This document shows positions 20,131 through 30,044 of a stretch of DNA of 64,000 bases, in pieces. The notes under the pieces were generated by a model, which was not told the origin of the DNA, made no database searches, and saw only the letters and a program-made list of their open reading frames with translations. The position numbers were made by a program, and so were the translations under genes. Location of the stretch: contig JAMWBK010000005.1 of assembly GCA_029953675.1 (NCBI GenBank), positions 124,001 through 188,000 on the forward strand. The letters are read 5' to 3'. Source of the DNA: Rhodosorus marinus. Taxonomy: Eukaryota; Rhodophyta; Stylonematophyceae; Stylonematales; Stylonemataceae. The first letter of the stretch is position 1. Each line of letters opens with the position of its first letter.

Positions 20131-21940
20131 GAATGAATGGTTTAATCGGAGGCTGAAAAAAAAAACCCCGAGGGGAAAAAAAGACTAAGCGCGGCGAAGT
20201 ACTCGCGCCTCCAACATCAAAGCGGCATTCATGCGCCACAGCAGGAAACTTAAGCGGGTAAACAACGATTGAAGACGGTCAGGGCGTTCGCGGAACAACT
20301 CCCGAAGCCAGCGAGAACCAACAGAGTCCATGAACCCAAAGCACTCAATGATCAGGGGTACCAAGCGATGTGCTAGTGCCGAAGCACGAACACCAGGGGA
20401 AGACAAAGCCCCCGCGTATTTGATCTCTTTGCGGCGTCTCATGCTGGCGGCGGCAGATCCACGGCGCTCCCCCGCAGCCGGGAGATAACGACTAGCTTGT
20501 GGGTTAGGAACAGCAAGATCAACGTATGTGGTACGGCGGCTGTCGTCACAGGTGATCACCAGGTCGGCTACACGGCGTTCATCATTTTGAAAGTCCGCGA
20601 CGGGTAAAGGTTTCTCACGTTCGATTTCCAGACCGGCTTGCCGGACTATAGGCCGAAGTTCCCGGTATAACAGGTTCAAGATCCGTGTGTGGCGGCGGGT
20701 TCGAGCACCTTTCACCGCCGGCCAACTAGCGAGCAGGTGGGCGCCAAAATCTGCGTTGTCTTCAGTCTGAGAGCAGAGAGGGCACGACGAACCCATCTCG
20801 TACGGCCAAGGGGGCTGATGTAAGCCGAGGTATAAGCGCAGTGAAGTACGCACTTCGAAATCCGACAGTGTGAGTGGCGGAAAGGCTGGTACGGTCATGA
20901 GCCACTGAGAGCTAAGAACCCCTCCAAGACTACGTAGGCGGGCGCGAGCGCGAGAAGATGAGACCATCTGCGCGAGGAGTCGGCCATATGCAGCACGGTG
21001 CAAGTCCCAAGAAAGGAGATTTTGCAGCGCATCCGTGCGTGCTTGAGCTCGGCTCCCAGCGCGCTGGGAATCATCAGGAGGATCAACTGGAACTTCTTCT
21101 TCTGCGGCAACCACTGGGTCAATCTCCCCTAGAACAGGTTCAGGCGCAGGACGAATCCCCGGGGCGGAGCCTCGAGAGCGGTCAAATACAGCTCGCCAGT
21201 CAGGAAGACGGGGTTGAACGGTTTCGGGGAGACTAGTACAGGAATTCAGGGCGGTTTGGAGCTCCAGAAACAAGTCTTGGGCGCTTTCCGGTACGCTGGG
21301 AAGCAAGACACCCCGCGAGAGGCTCGCCATCAAATTGCGGAACTTCGAGATACCCAAGCTGCTCAAAGTGGGAAGTGCGGTTCCCCAGGCCCCTACTGCG
21401 GCTGCGGGTTGGACCACAACACGATTGCAGAGGCCCAGTCCCCCCAATCGCAATGGGAGGCCTACCTGGGCGCGCACAACATCACAGGTGGGTCGCGGCA
21501 GAGCGCTCAGCTCTTCATCGAGAAAATACCCCAGGTCACGGAAACTTTCAGCATCCGCACGAGTGGCCAACCACCGGCCCCAATGAGTTGGAAGTGAGCG
21601 AAGCCAATAGGTTAACCGCTGACTGCAACAATACCGAAACAGCAACAACGAGCACTGGAGAAAGCCCGGAGGTAGCCGTCGAAGCTCTGCAACCAGCTGT
21701 CTGTGCTTACCGAGGAGCTGCAGCAACTCGCCTTCAACGAAGGACGGCGACCCGTAGGGGATGCCTAAGTGGACAAAACCATCCGGTCTCCAAATATCCT
21801 GGAACGACGCAGGTACCTGCTGCTCTTGTGCAGCTACACCTCCCCAGTAGAACGATTTGTGATGATTAACCTCCAGGTCAACCCGCGAAGCCAAGGAGCG
21901 GAGACGATCATAAGCGAGTGCTAGAGTATCAGGGGCGTGC
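20131..21940 (-). mobile_element. RLE-B retrotransposon copy 2, 5'-truncated, intact C-terminal frame
   Basis: It is almost identical to copy 1 (9460-11224) but without its frameshift. The open frame (20185 up to about 21940) encodes the post-catalytic RT region, the zinc finger (CPLCSQTEDNADFGAH) and the RLE core (VADLVITCD...TTYVDLAVPNP), ending LEARVLRRA. The first ~30 codons of the longer open frame (21941-22032) are only antisense of the host gene. The RT active site is missing. The 3' UTR has the C4-loop-G4 hairpin and ends in ATTCATTC. Confidence 0.85.
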
Positions 21941-22556
21941 GCGATATCAGGAGAAGGGAGAGACGTTGATAAAGTTGCTGGAGTATGGGGGAAAGTATTT
22001 AGGCCAAGAAGAAATGGCCAAGTGGTTGTCACACGTCAACAACGACGGTTGGAGCGTCCTTCATTTTTGTGCGCGATACCCGGAGAAGGGAGAGACGTTG
22101 ATAAAGTTGCTGGAGTATGGGGAAAGTATTTACGCAAAGAAGAAATGGCCAAGTGGTTGTCACACGTCGACAACGACGATTGGAGCGTCCTTCATATTTG
22201 TGCCTATTACCAGGAGAAGGGAGAGACGTTGATAAAGTTGCTGGAGTATGGGGGAAAGTATTTACCCCAAGAAGAGATGGCCAAGTGGTTGTCGCACGTC
22301 AACAACGCCAGTGACAGCGTCCTTTCTTTGTGCGCAGAACGTCAGAGGGAGGGAGACACTGATCAAGTTGGCGGAGCATGGGAGAAAGTATATGTTGAAA
22401 GAAGATATGGGCAAGTGGTTGGGAACAGTGGCGGACAGGGACACTAGACTTAAGCTCGAAAATCGGCTAGGAGCCACCTCCGTTGGAGCCGGCGGTGGCT
22501 CGAACACACTCCCATATGGACGCCGGCCTAAAGAAGGCTGTTGCGTGTTGATGTGA
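21941..22556 (+). pseudogene. Ankyrin-like repeat gene, 3' part with CaaX ending
   Basis: Four further 132-bp units follow (ATGGCC anchors at 22014, 22145 and 22277; ATGGGC at 22407). The 131- and 130-bp spacings show one- and two-base deletions, so the frame is broken twice. The last unit ends KWLGTVADRD, then a Gly/Ser-rich linker and GCCVLM before TGA. CVLM fits a CaaX prenylation motif, and the preceding Cys could be palmitoylated. If repaired, the protein would be a membrane-anchored ankyrin-like repeat protein (inference). Confidence 0.6.
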
Positions 22557-22680
22557 AGTGAAGGGGTTGTTGTTCGTCTGAAGTTTTTACTCGCGCTCGA
22601 AGGAATGACAGGGGCTGGCCCCGATGGAGCAGATGCCAGGTTGCGGATTCCATCAAAAGCAAAACTTAGAAAAGTCCCGT

Positions 22681-23140
22681 ATGTTGGGAATAGGGAGGTA
22701 GATGAGTATTCGTGATCCTTCCTATCCTTTCACTCGAACTTGATTCCCTCTAGGATCACTCTGTACGCGCTGGAGTCTTCGAGATTTGTGGACTATAAGA
22801 AAAGGTTCATGCAGATGCAAGGGGACAAAGACTCTAATCCTACCTACTGGATCCTAAATGTTGGGAATAGGGAGGTATGTTGGGAATAGGGAGGTAGATG
22901 AGTATTCGTGATCCTTCCTATCCTTTCACTCGAACTTGATTCCCTCTAGGATCACTCTGTACGCGCTGGAGTCTTCGAGATTTGTGGACTATAAGAAAAG
23001 GTTCATGCAGATGCAAGGGGACAAAGAGTCTAATCCTACCTACTGGATCCTAAATGTTGGGAATAGGGAGGTAGATGAGTATTCGTGATCCTTGCAAGGG
23101 GACAAAGACTCTAATCCTACCTACTGGATCCTAAATGTTG
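22681..23140. repeat. 178-bp tandem repeat, about 2.5 units
   Basis: Units start ATGTTGGGAATAGGGAGG at 22681, 22859/22877 and about 23053. The second start is itself a partial duplication of the first ~18 bases. The third unit lacks most of its middle and jumps to GCAAGGGGACAAAGACTC. No coding signal was seen. 22557-22680 is otherwise unassigned. Confidence 0.8.
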
Positions 23141-23357
23141 CCGTTACCTGACAACTGCAGATTACCTACGATAGCTCTGTGTTGGTAACATCAGAGCTGA
23201 CCGTCGCAGAAACCCCCGCCGCCGAAGTCCGGTCAACATATAGGTCTTGATTAGTACCCAGAATTTTCGGTTGAACATTGGAACTCGTAAGACGTTTCAG
23301 TGTCGCCCCTCGGCGCCACTATAGCAGAGGGGCGCTATCTCCGTGCTAGGCTTGCAT
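23141..23357. other. Unassigned spacer
   Basis: Nothing recognisable was found. It contains a short GC-rich inverted repeat (CCCCTCGG... with GAGGGGC, near 23308-23332). Confidence 0.4.
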
Positions 23358-23432
23358 TCTTCTCTCCCTAGTTCTTAGTGCTCGTTTCACGCTTGGCGTA
23401 GCGCTTCAGGCCATTTTGGTAAGAACCCCTAC
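23358..23432 (+). mobile_element. RLE-C 3'-tail fragment
   Basis: CTCCCTAGTTCTTAG followed by GGCGTAGCGCTTCAGGC matches the 3' UTR of RLE-C (compare 47291-47340). Only the last ~75 nt remain. 23433-23795 is unassigned. Confidence 0.6.
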
Positions 23433-23795
23433 AAACCAGATTGGAAACCCCAAGCTTTCATAGACGAAAATCTCTTCCAGACCAACCCCCCTCCCCTCTC
23501 CTGAAACCATCTCATGTCGAAGGCCCTGGCCCTTGCCCCTGATACCACAGCGCCGGACCCGTTGCCCTACTCATCTTCGCCTCTCCCGAGTCTGGCTACA
23601 CAGACGTCCTGCACCCCTCTGCGCAGGAGACCGCCATTATGAACGGAGGGCTCGGCACTGTGTGGGAGCACTTTATGATCCACGGCAAAACCCCTGACGC
23701 CGACTGTGTCGCACCTCCGCCGCCTTCCGTACAGTACGCTACCGACTGAAACGAGCCCTTCAACTCACCAAAGCTCAACGTCTGTCACAGTCTAG

Positions 23796-24820
23796 TCAAC
23801 TCCTGCTGGCCGCCGATCTCGCCCTGGAGACCTTCGCCACCTGGCGAGTTTTGACTACGTTCTTCTCTTCGTGGACTACGACGCCACAACCCTCTCGTGT
23901 GGGAGAGACGGCATCTCCACCACCTCCGTGAATGGGGGTGGGCTTTGATACAGCACAGGCGGATGAGTACAGCACAGGCGGATGAGTCCGAGCCCAGTCG
24001 GACCTAGGCCTGTCCCACAAGAAGAGGAGGTCGTCCTCCTTCGTAAACGCCATTTGTGAACCATGAACGTTTGTATACCGTCCAGTTCTTTGAATGGAGA
24101 TAAAGTCACCGATCGAGTTGAAAACGGTGATGTCTCCACTTTTCAGTACTCGTACCGCCACGAAAAGGCCTGAGCGCGATACTTTCAAGTCTCCGATGTT
24201 CCCGTCAAGGGTCCACCGGCGTACAAAACTCACCCCGTTGTCGTCCAGCTTGCAGATGAACAATTCGACGTGATTCGAAGGAGATACATAAGCATCCGCA
24301 CCTCTGGAGAAGGCCAACAGTTCACCATCGTAAGAAAAATCGCTCACGATCGCTTTCACCGCTTTTTTATATTCTGTTTTAATGCGCAGGGATCTCCTCG
24401 TGCGCACTGGAACGGTTATCCTATCAACCACAATCAAACCAAGAGACGTTCTGATCCGCGCGAGAACACAGCCCGTTCCAGACACATGCCATTTGGTAGC
24501 GGTGAATTTCACCTTCAGCCCGGGTGCATCCGCTTCGAACAGCACCACCGTTGGACCACCGTTGGCTGCTTCAGCGCCTTTTCAGAAAAGGCTCGAGAAC
24601 GGGCTTCCTTCGTCCTCAGCCTCTCCTCACACTCGACAAGCTTCCTTTCGCCTCTCACGATGCAGAAAACCCGCCTGCAGCATAGTGAAAACTCCAACCG
24701 ATCCGCTCGCATCAACTGTTTCGCAATTTCATGAATTATGTCACTTGTCATCTGCTCCATTGCACACTTGAAGCAGTCGTCGTGATCATGACGCCTTCCA
24801 GCAGAGCGTTCTTCCTTCAC
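23796..24820 (-). pseudogene. F-box-like / beta-propeller-like gene broken by tandem duplications
   Basis: The N-terminal frame (24515-24820) has an F-box-like helix pattern (TSDIIHEIAKQLMRADRLEFSL in two runs, then CCRRVF). The C-terminal frame (23796-24548) has WD/propeller-like blades (FSYDGELLAFSRG, LKVSRSGLFVAV, SQMAFTKEDDLLFLW). They overlap at an exact 11-bp tandem duplication (plus strand ACCACCGTTGG at 24544-24554 and 24555-24565). Removing one copy would join the frames. A second, 19-bp tandem duplication (23951-23969 and 23970-23988) lies near the 3' end. I infer a recently broken single gene for a propeller protein. Confidence 0.6.
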
Positions 24821-25096
24821 AGAAGACGTATATCTGCTTTCAATCGTCTGCTGAACATTGACGCCAACTCTTCAGTGACATGCCCTCCCACGAGCCTCGA
24901 GCCTCTCGGCAAGGGCCACTCATCCGCAGTTTTAGATGATCGACTGAACCGATCGATCGATTGTTGCAGGAGGAGCCATCACTACTACAGGGAGAACTGA
25001 GAGCCGCTAAGTGAGGCAAAAATCTCGAGGCACAATGAAGAAAGCTTCTTGCACGAGCATAGCAAGCAGGTGACCCCAGACTAACGTAACCCCAAA

Positions 25097-25583
25097 ACTC
25101 TAATCCAATGTTTACAAATTCCAATGATTATTTACTTAATTGTCTTCGTTGGAAAACTTTTTTTGTTCTTTTTGATCAAACCCCACAGTAGCTCACAATT
25201 GAGACAGACCTAGTTAGACACCTGCAAAAGGATCGTCATAGTCAGAACGGAATTGCCAACCTCGAAGAGGTTGGCAACTCCAATCGTCATGACAATCTCC
25301 TACTAACCCGGTTCCGAAGATATCATGATACTACTAAAAACTTAGTTGATCGCCGCTTATTAGCTCATAAAACTATCAAATTCAGGTACGACTTATTTCG
25401 ACATTGACCAGTGAAAAGCTGTTTCATGCAGAAGAAAAATATAATAACTTGCTTATTGGATATATCCGTTCAAATATAATCCAATCGTTACCCTTCCGCC
25501 AAACTCTAATCCAATGTTTACAAATTCCAATGATTATTTACTTAATTGTCTTCGTTGGAAAACTTTTTTTGTTCTTTTTGATA
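25097..25583. repeat. Pair of ~82-bp direct repeats in AT-rich DNA
   Basis: The segment at 25097-25178 (ACTCTAATCCAATGTTTACA...) is repeated at 25502-25583. Between and after them lies AT-rich DNA without a gene, with further ATCCAATSGTT variants to about 25670. A GTTAGTCTGGGG motif precedes it on the minus strand at 25075-25090. I see nothing else in 25584-25870. Confidence 0.7.
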
Positions 25584-25871
25584 TCAAAAGATCTACTCGT
25601 CCGTTCATTGGATATAGTGCAAAAGATATAATCCAATCGTTGAGTTTTTGAGGATGACTACATCCAATGGTTGCTGCTAAATATAATTTTGTGGAATTAT
25701 GGAAATAATTTTGATGATTCTTTACTTATTTTGTCTTCGAGCGGAAGAACTTATTTGTTTTTTTTGTTTTCTTTTGTGTTCTTGATGGAAAGCTCGATGG
25801 GCCGGTTGTGACTCGAAGGGTATAAACGGGTTGGTCGGGGAGTGCTGTTGCACAAAAAACAGCTTGCTCTG

Positions 25872-26186
25872 AAGCGAATTGGTGGTTTCAATTTTTTGAT
25901 TGTGTGAGGAATACTTCGCAGCCGTTAGAGGGGATGGTGGGGGGAGGGATTTAGATTAGATGAAGTTGGGGTTGGAGTGGTGGGCTGTTGAAGAGGTCGT
26001 TGAAGAGGTAGGTGAAGCGAACTGATGGTTTCAAATTGTTGATTGCGCGACGAATAATTCGCGGTCGTGTGTGTGGGGGGGGGGGTTGGGTTGCTGAGGT
26101 TGTGGCAGGTTGGGTTTGCAGTAGTAGGCTGTTCAAGAGCTGGTTGAGGAGGTCGGTGAAGGGAACTGGTTTCAATTTTTTGATTG
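25872..26186. repeat. ~141-bp imperfect tandem repeat
   Basis: GAA(C)TGGTGGTTTCAA-like blocks followed by TTGATTG recur near 25876, 26017 and 26158, with G-rich spacers. This is low-complexity, non-coding sequence. Confidence 0.5.
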
Positions 26187-26690
26187 AAGTGGCGATGTCA
26201 CCATCACATCCACCACGTACACGCATCCGCTCGTCGGGTGTCGTGCAACGATGTCTGGGCGAATTCCAGACCCAGCAAAGAACCCGTCAGGCTCTGCTTG
26301 TATCTCCGTGAAACTCCATAGGTGTAACCATCGACTCAGTTCCACCTTTAGCTCGTCGTGCCTCTTGGTTCGCATCCCTGATGAGGTCCTGCAGTGGTGC
26401 AGCCGCTGGACCCACGCACATCGTGTGGTTGCTCGCAGACTGTGCACGTGTGTGACCGCCCTAGTCCTTGTAGTGGTAGCCCTAGAAGCATCCGCATGCT
26501 CCACAACATCTCATTTCGCGTCAACTGCCGCGGCCCTGTACTAGGACAGTCACGTAGCCAGACCCCGCACCCCGTTCCAGATGCCGATCGGATCCTCGCC
26601 CGGTCTAGGTCGTCCAGTGTTGAATCTCCAGTAAGCTCCTCAAAGGCTTGTCGGTGACACTCTCGAGAGAGCGTTTTTGGATCGGACCGT
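26187..26690 (-). pseudogene. RLE-E ORF2 fragment (zinc finger and start of endonuclease)
   Basis: The minus strand encodes LSRECHRQAFEEL, SGTGCGVWLRDC, a zinc-finger region, RTKRHDELKVELSRWLH and the RLE motif RPDIVARHP...YVVDVMVTSP, then stops where the tandem repeat begins. Both ends are truncated and the finger region is frameshifted. Confidence 0.65.
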
Positions 26691-27452
26691 CAAACCTTTG
26701 CGTACCTGCTGTGTCCTGGACTCGGCCGGTCATACAGTTGCACAGTCTGCGAGCAACCACACGATGTGCGTGGGATCCAGCGGCTGCACCACTGCAGGAC
26801 GTCATCGGGGATGCGCACAAAGAGACACGACGAGCTGAAGGTCGAACTGAGTCGATGGCTACACCTATGGAATTTCACAGAGATAGTAGTAGAGCCTCAG
26901 GGGTTCTTTGCTTGGTCCGGAATTCGACCCCATATTGTAGCACGGCACCCGACGAGTGGTTGCGTGTACGTGGTGGACGTGATGGTAACATCGCAACTTC
27001 AAAGGAATCAGTTGAGGCATTCGAGTTGGAGCTGCGGATATGCTGCGAAACAAGCAGAACAAGCGAAGGCGTTGCATTGTAAGGAAGTGCTGAGGGTGGA
27101 AAACCGAGACCTAGTTTTTGTGCCGTTCATCTTGGAGACTTTTGGTCGAATGGGAGAGGCCAGCCTGGAATTTCTTCGCAAAAGGACGGCGCATCTGCAT
27201 GATCGTGATTCCCACCTGTCGGCGGTGAGAGGTCAAATCAATCGGATCCTGTGGCAGCAAAATGCTGCTTTAGTTGAACATGCGATGGAGAAAGATCGCG
27301 CGGATAGAATAATATTTCCCTTGAGTAGAAGTTAGATGAGACCCCTGGACAGGGGGTACCAGTGAGTTTAGAGCGAGCGCATAGTAGTGGTAATGCGTTG
27401 CGGTAGGTAGCTGCCGAATAAAGGCTACGGGGTTACGTTAGTCTGGGGTTAA
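26691..27452 (+). pseudogene. RLE-E ORF2 C-terminus with 3' tail
   Basis: The 189-codon frame (26766-27335) has a finger (CTVC...H...LHHC, starting just upstream), RTKRHDELKVELSRWLH and an endonuclease region in which the usual RPD is RPH, losing the conserved Asp. It ends SRS, then a hairpin (ACCCCTGGACAGGGGGT), a tail (GGTAGCTGCCGAATAAA) and GGGTTAC followed by GTTAGTCTGGGG. It is head-to-head with the minus copy. Confidence 0.72.
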
Positions 27453-27899
27453 TATTTGTGGCGGAGCGAAGATGATAGCGGATACGCGGCGAGAGCTGCG
27501 GAGTAGTGGAAAATCGCTCACTACAAAGAAGCGATGGTGGTGGAGAAACCGGATGATAAGTTCATCCCGATAGCAATAGAGACGTTTGGGCGTACGGGGC
27601 AAATGGCACAGGAGTTCCTCCGGGACAGCTGCAAGCACTTACTGCACAGGAGTGAGGAGCTGAGAGACGTGAGATCCCAGATAAACCGGCAACTATGGCG
27701 AGGTAACGCAGAGATAGCATTAGGCGCTTTCCACGTGGACCAGTTGGAGAATCCGCTGGTGCCTGTTTTTTCTTTTGAACGTAGCATGAGACCCCGGTAG
27801 CGGAGTTTCCAGTAAGTTTCTCCCTAGATAGGATTAGGCGTAGTGTTGCGCTGCAGTAGGCAGCTGCCCAGTAAAGCTTACGGTTACGTTAGTCTGGGG
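27453..27899 (+). mobile_element. RLE-A 3'-end fragment, 5' edge exactly after the 12-bp motif
   Basis: It starts at codons for IFVAERR, just after GTTAGTCTGGGG. It runs with an in-frame TAG near 27508 through KPDDKFIPIAIETFGRTGQMAQEFLRD in pieces to RSMRPR (27800), the hairpin and the tail, and ends with another GTTAGTCTGGGG (27888-27899). Confidence 0.75.
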
Positions 27900-28200
27900 C
27901 GCAATATTGCCGAGCAGTCGTAGGGGAATCAAACGACGCCGCGACGAGCCTCTGTTCTTCTCGGATCGTCAAGACTGGATCAGGTGGTGGAGCGTCTTCG
28001 TCGACGACGTCACGGAAGGAGGCAGGCAGTGGACGCGCCTTACACACTGCCCGGTTCCCACACGGCGATTTGTGCCACGCGCCCAGGTTCAAACATGGAG
28101 CTGCCTCTTCCGTGCTGCATTAGAGCTCTCTATGGACAGCACCGCACCAACAAACGCCAGCCTGCTTCTTGCTGCCCAGTAAAGCTTACGGTTACGTTAG
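27900..28200 (+). mobile_element. Internally deleted RLE-A: ORF2 start joined to the 3' tail
   Basis: 27900-28178 matches the first ~90 codons of RLE-A ORF2 (RGIKRRRDEPLFFSDRQDW..., compare 32800-33076). At 28176 it jumps directly to the last ~22 bases of the element (CCCAGTAAAGCTTACGGTTAC). The ATG of the TAATG is altered to ATT here. Everything between is missing. Confidence 0.75.
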
Positions 28201-29604
28201 CTGGAGAGGGAGAAAGAACTGCTACAAGAGCAGCAGCAGCAGCAGCAGCAACAGGACCAGCACAGGGGAGCAGCACAGGAAGGAGAGAGGAATGGGGAAC
28301 ACCTTGCAGCGGAGCAGGCCACAGCAGACCCAGCCCGAACAAGCGCAGCAGAGTGGCCCCCTACGCCGAGGTCAGATGACACAGATACCCAATCAACATG
28401 TGGGCCGCCCCATTCCACAGTCGTCAGAGCCAAACGGACACCTGTCTTCGAGCCCAGTGGGACAGACGCAGCCCGGGCAGCAGTTGATGGGACAGCCGCC
28501 GATGGGACAGCCGCCGATGGGACAGCCACCGATGGGACAGTCCCACCCAGTCCTCTTGCGACGGGACAACCTTGAATTTCCTACGCTGGCACAAACTGCC
28601 TCTGGCACCACATATGCCCAACGTGCTTCAAAAGCTGTCGGAATGCGGCAACATACGGCTCTCCGCCACTTGCATGCCACAGTGGGGGGCAGCCAGTGGG
28701 CCTCCCACACAGTTCCCGTGCTGGCCACCCTACGGAACGTGAGGCCACCTAGGTATGAATCCGTTGCGCTCGCTGATTATAAGCATTTGCTATGCCAAGC
28801 CCTAGGCATTCCGGTCAGTATGGTCCCACACATTGACTTTGTCGCTACGCACGCTCTGCTAGTATGTCATCCAGATGCGATTCCGCTTATCAAGAGCTGT
28901 ATCGCTCGCGGAGTGTTCCGGACGGGAGTGTTTGGCTCCTTTGCAAAGCGTCGCAGGGACCACCAAGTCTCCCTGCATACGGGGTTAGCACCTGATCCAC
29001 AGAATTTGCTGGGCTACAACGAACGCCAGCACATTGCTGAGCAGGACATTTCTTGCCACACCTTGGCACGGGCGATTGAGCAAGTTCAACGTATCAAGCA
29101 CAACCTATCGACACGACCGCTGCCATTCTCGGTCTCAGTCGTGATTGACGCGCAACTTGACGCCCGATTAGAATACCTGGCTACCCGTGTCGCGCCTAGT
29201 CCGCAGGAGCCGGCAGCCACCTCGGGGAACACAACCACCAACGCAAACGCAACCCACCCTGCAGTCTCCACCCCGTCTGAAGTGGCCACCCACCCTGAGG
29301 CATCGGGGCACTCTGAAGTGGCCACCCACCCTGAGGCATCGGGCACTCTGAAGTGGCAACCCACCCTGAAGTGGCAACCCAACCTGAGGTCTCAACTCAT
29401 TCTGACGGAGGAGACGAGAACCCGCACGCGGAGCTCCCCTGCAACCTTCAGGAGCCTTCTCAACAGGATTCGGAGTCCTCCAGCGATATAGAAGTCGAAC
29501 AAGATGCGGAAAGGTCTACCACAGGCGACATCAGAGCCCTGAAGAAGCCGCGACGAGCCGAGACACAGTCACACCACCTCGCGAACATATATGAGTGCAG
29601 GTGA
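28201..29604 (+). pseudogene. RLE-A-like ORF1 (frameshifted)
   Basis: An open frame is usable from ATG 28292. The N-terminus is Gln/Pro rich, with a CAG run (28228-28250) and four MGQPP repeats (28488-28540). The core has LATLRNVRPPRYESV, LCQALGIPVS, VCHPDAIP, RGVFRTGVFGSF and LLGYNERQ, which align with the ORF1 at 33076-34134. A 30-bp minisatellite (SEVATHPEASGH) follows. Its second unit has lost one G (CATCGGGCAC at 29338 versus CATCGGGGCAC at 29311), which shifts the frame. The original frame resumes as 29353-29604 and its stop overlaps ORF2 by 14 bases. Confidence 0.75.
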
Positions 29605-30044
29605 CTCCCGGAAGAGACTGCGCATCACACCGTTGATCACATCCGACCCAGGGGCATGGCAGCACAAACTGCTAGAGTTCCTGGAGACGCACACCCATGG
29701 GGGACAAAGTTGGTGGAAAGTTACCCACAGTCCAGTACGGACCCGGGAACATGTGCCGAATGCTCAGGTCAAGAAATGGAACACGCTTCTGCACCAAGCC
29801 CTAGGATATGCCCTCGACTCCGATGCTGATCCTCTTCTGCGCATTTTCATCATGGTATTACCGGGTCTTGCGCTCGGAAAGTGCGATCTCCGGCCAGGAG
29901 TGCAAGTTGAACATGTCATGGAAGGGGAATTTTCGCAAGTATGGATGGCACTCAACGCGAAGGCAGCGTGCCGACCCTCGGCACGAGCGCGACGGGCCGA
30001 TGGCCATGGGGAAAAGCGTCGCAATGCGCAAGTAATTCGGTTGG
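29591..30044 (+). pseudogene. RLE-A-like ORF2 N-terminus, truncated
   Basis: It starts at ATG 29591 inside the end of ORF1. The ~150 codons (SRKRLRITPLI, THGGQSWWKVTHSPV, GLALGKCDLRPGVQVEHVMEGEFSQVW) correspond to the ORF2 N-terminus at 33076 downward. The sequence is cut at about 30044, where a minus-strand A element with a missing 3' end begins. This is a rearrangement junction. Confidence 0.7.

Noticed and set aside
21941-22032. N-terminal ~30 residues of the 615-codon frame over RLE-B copy 2
   Set aside because: They are antisense codons of the ankyrin-like gene fused by chance to the B frame. The retroelement begins at about 21940.
22681-23140. CRISPR array
   Set aside because: Units are 178 bp, directly adjacent and without unique spacers, in eukaryotic DNA.
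28197-28728. Cys- and Ser-rich minus-strand frames opposite ORF1
   Set aside because: They are the complement of the CAG and MGQPP repeats on the plus strand. Low-complexity shadows.
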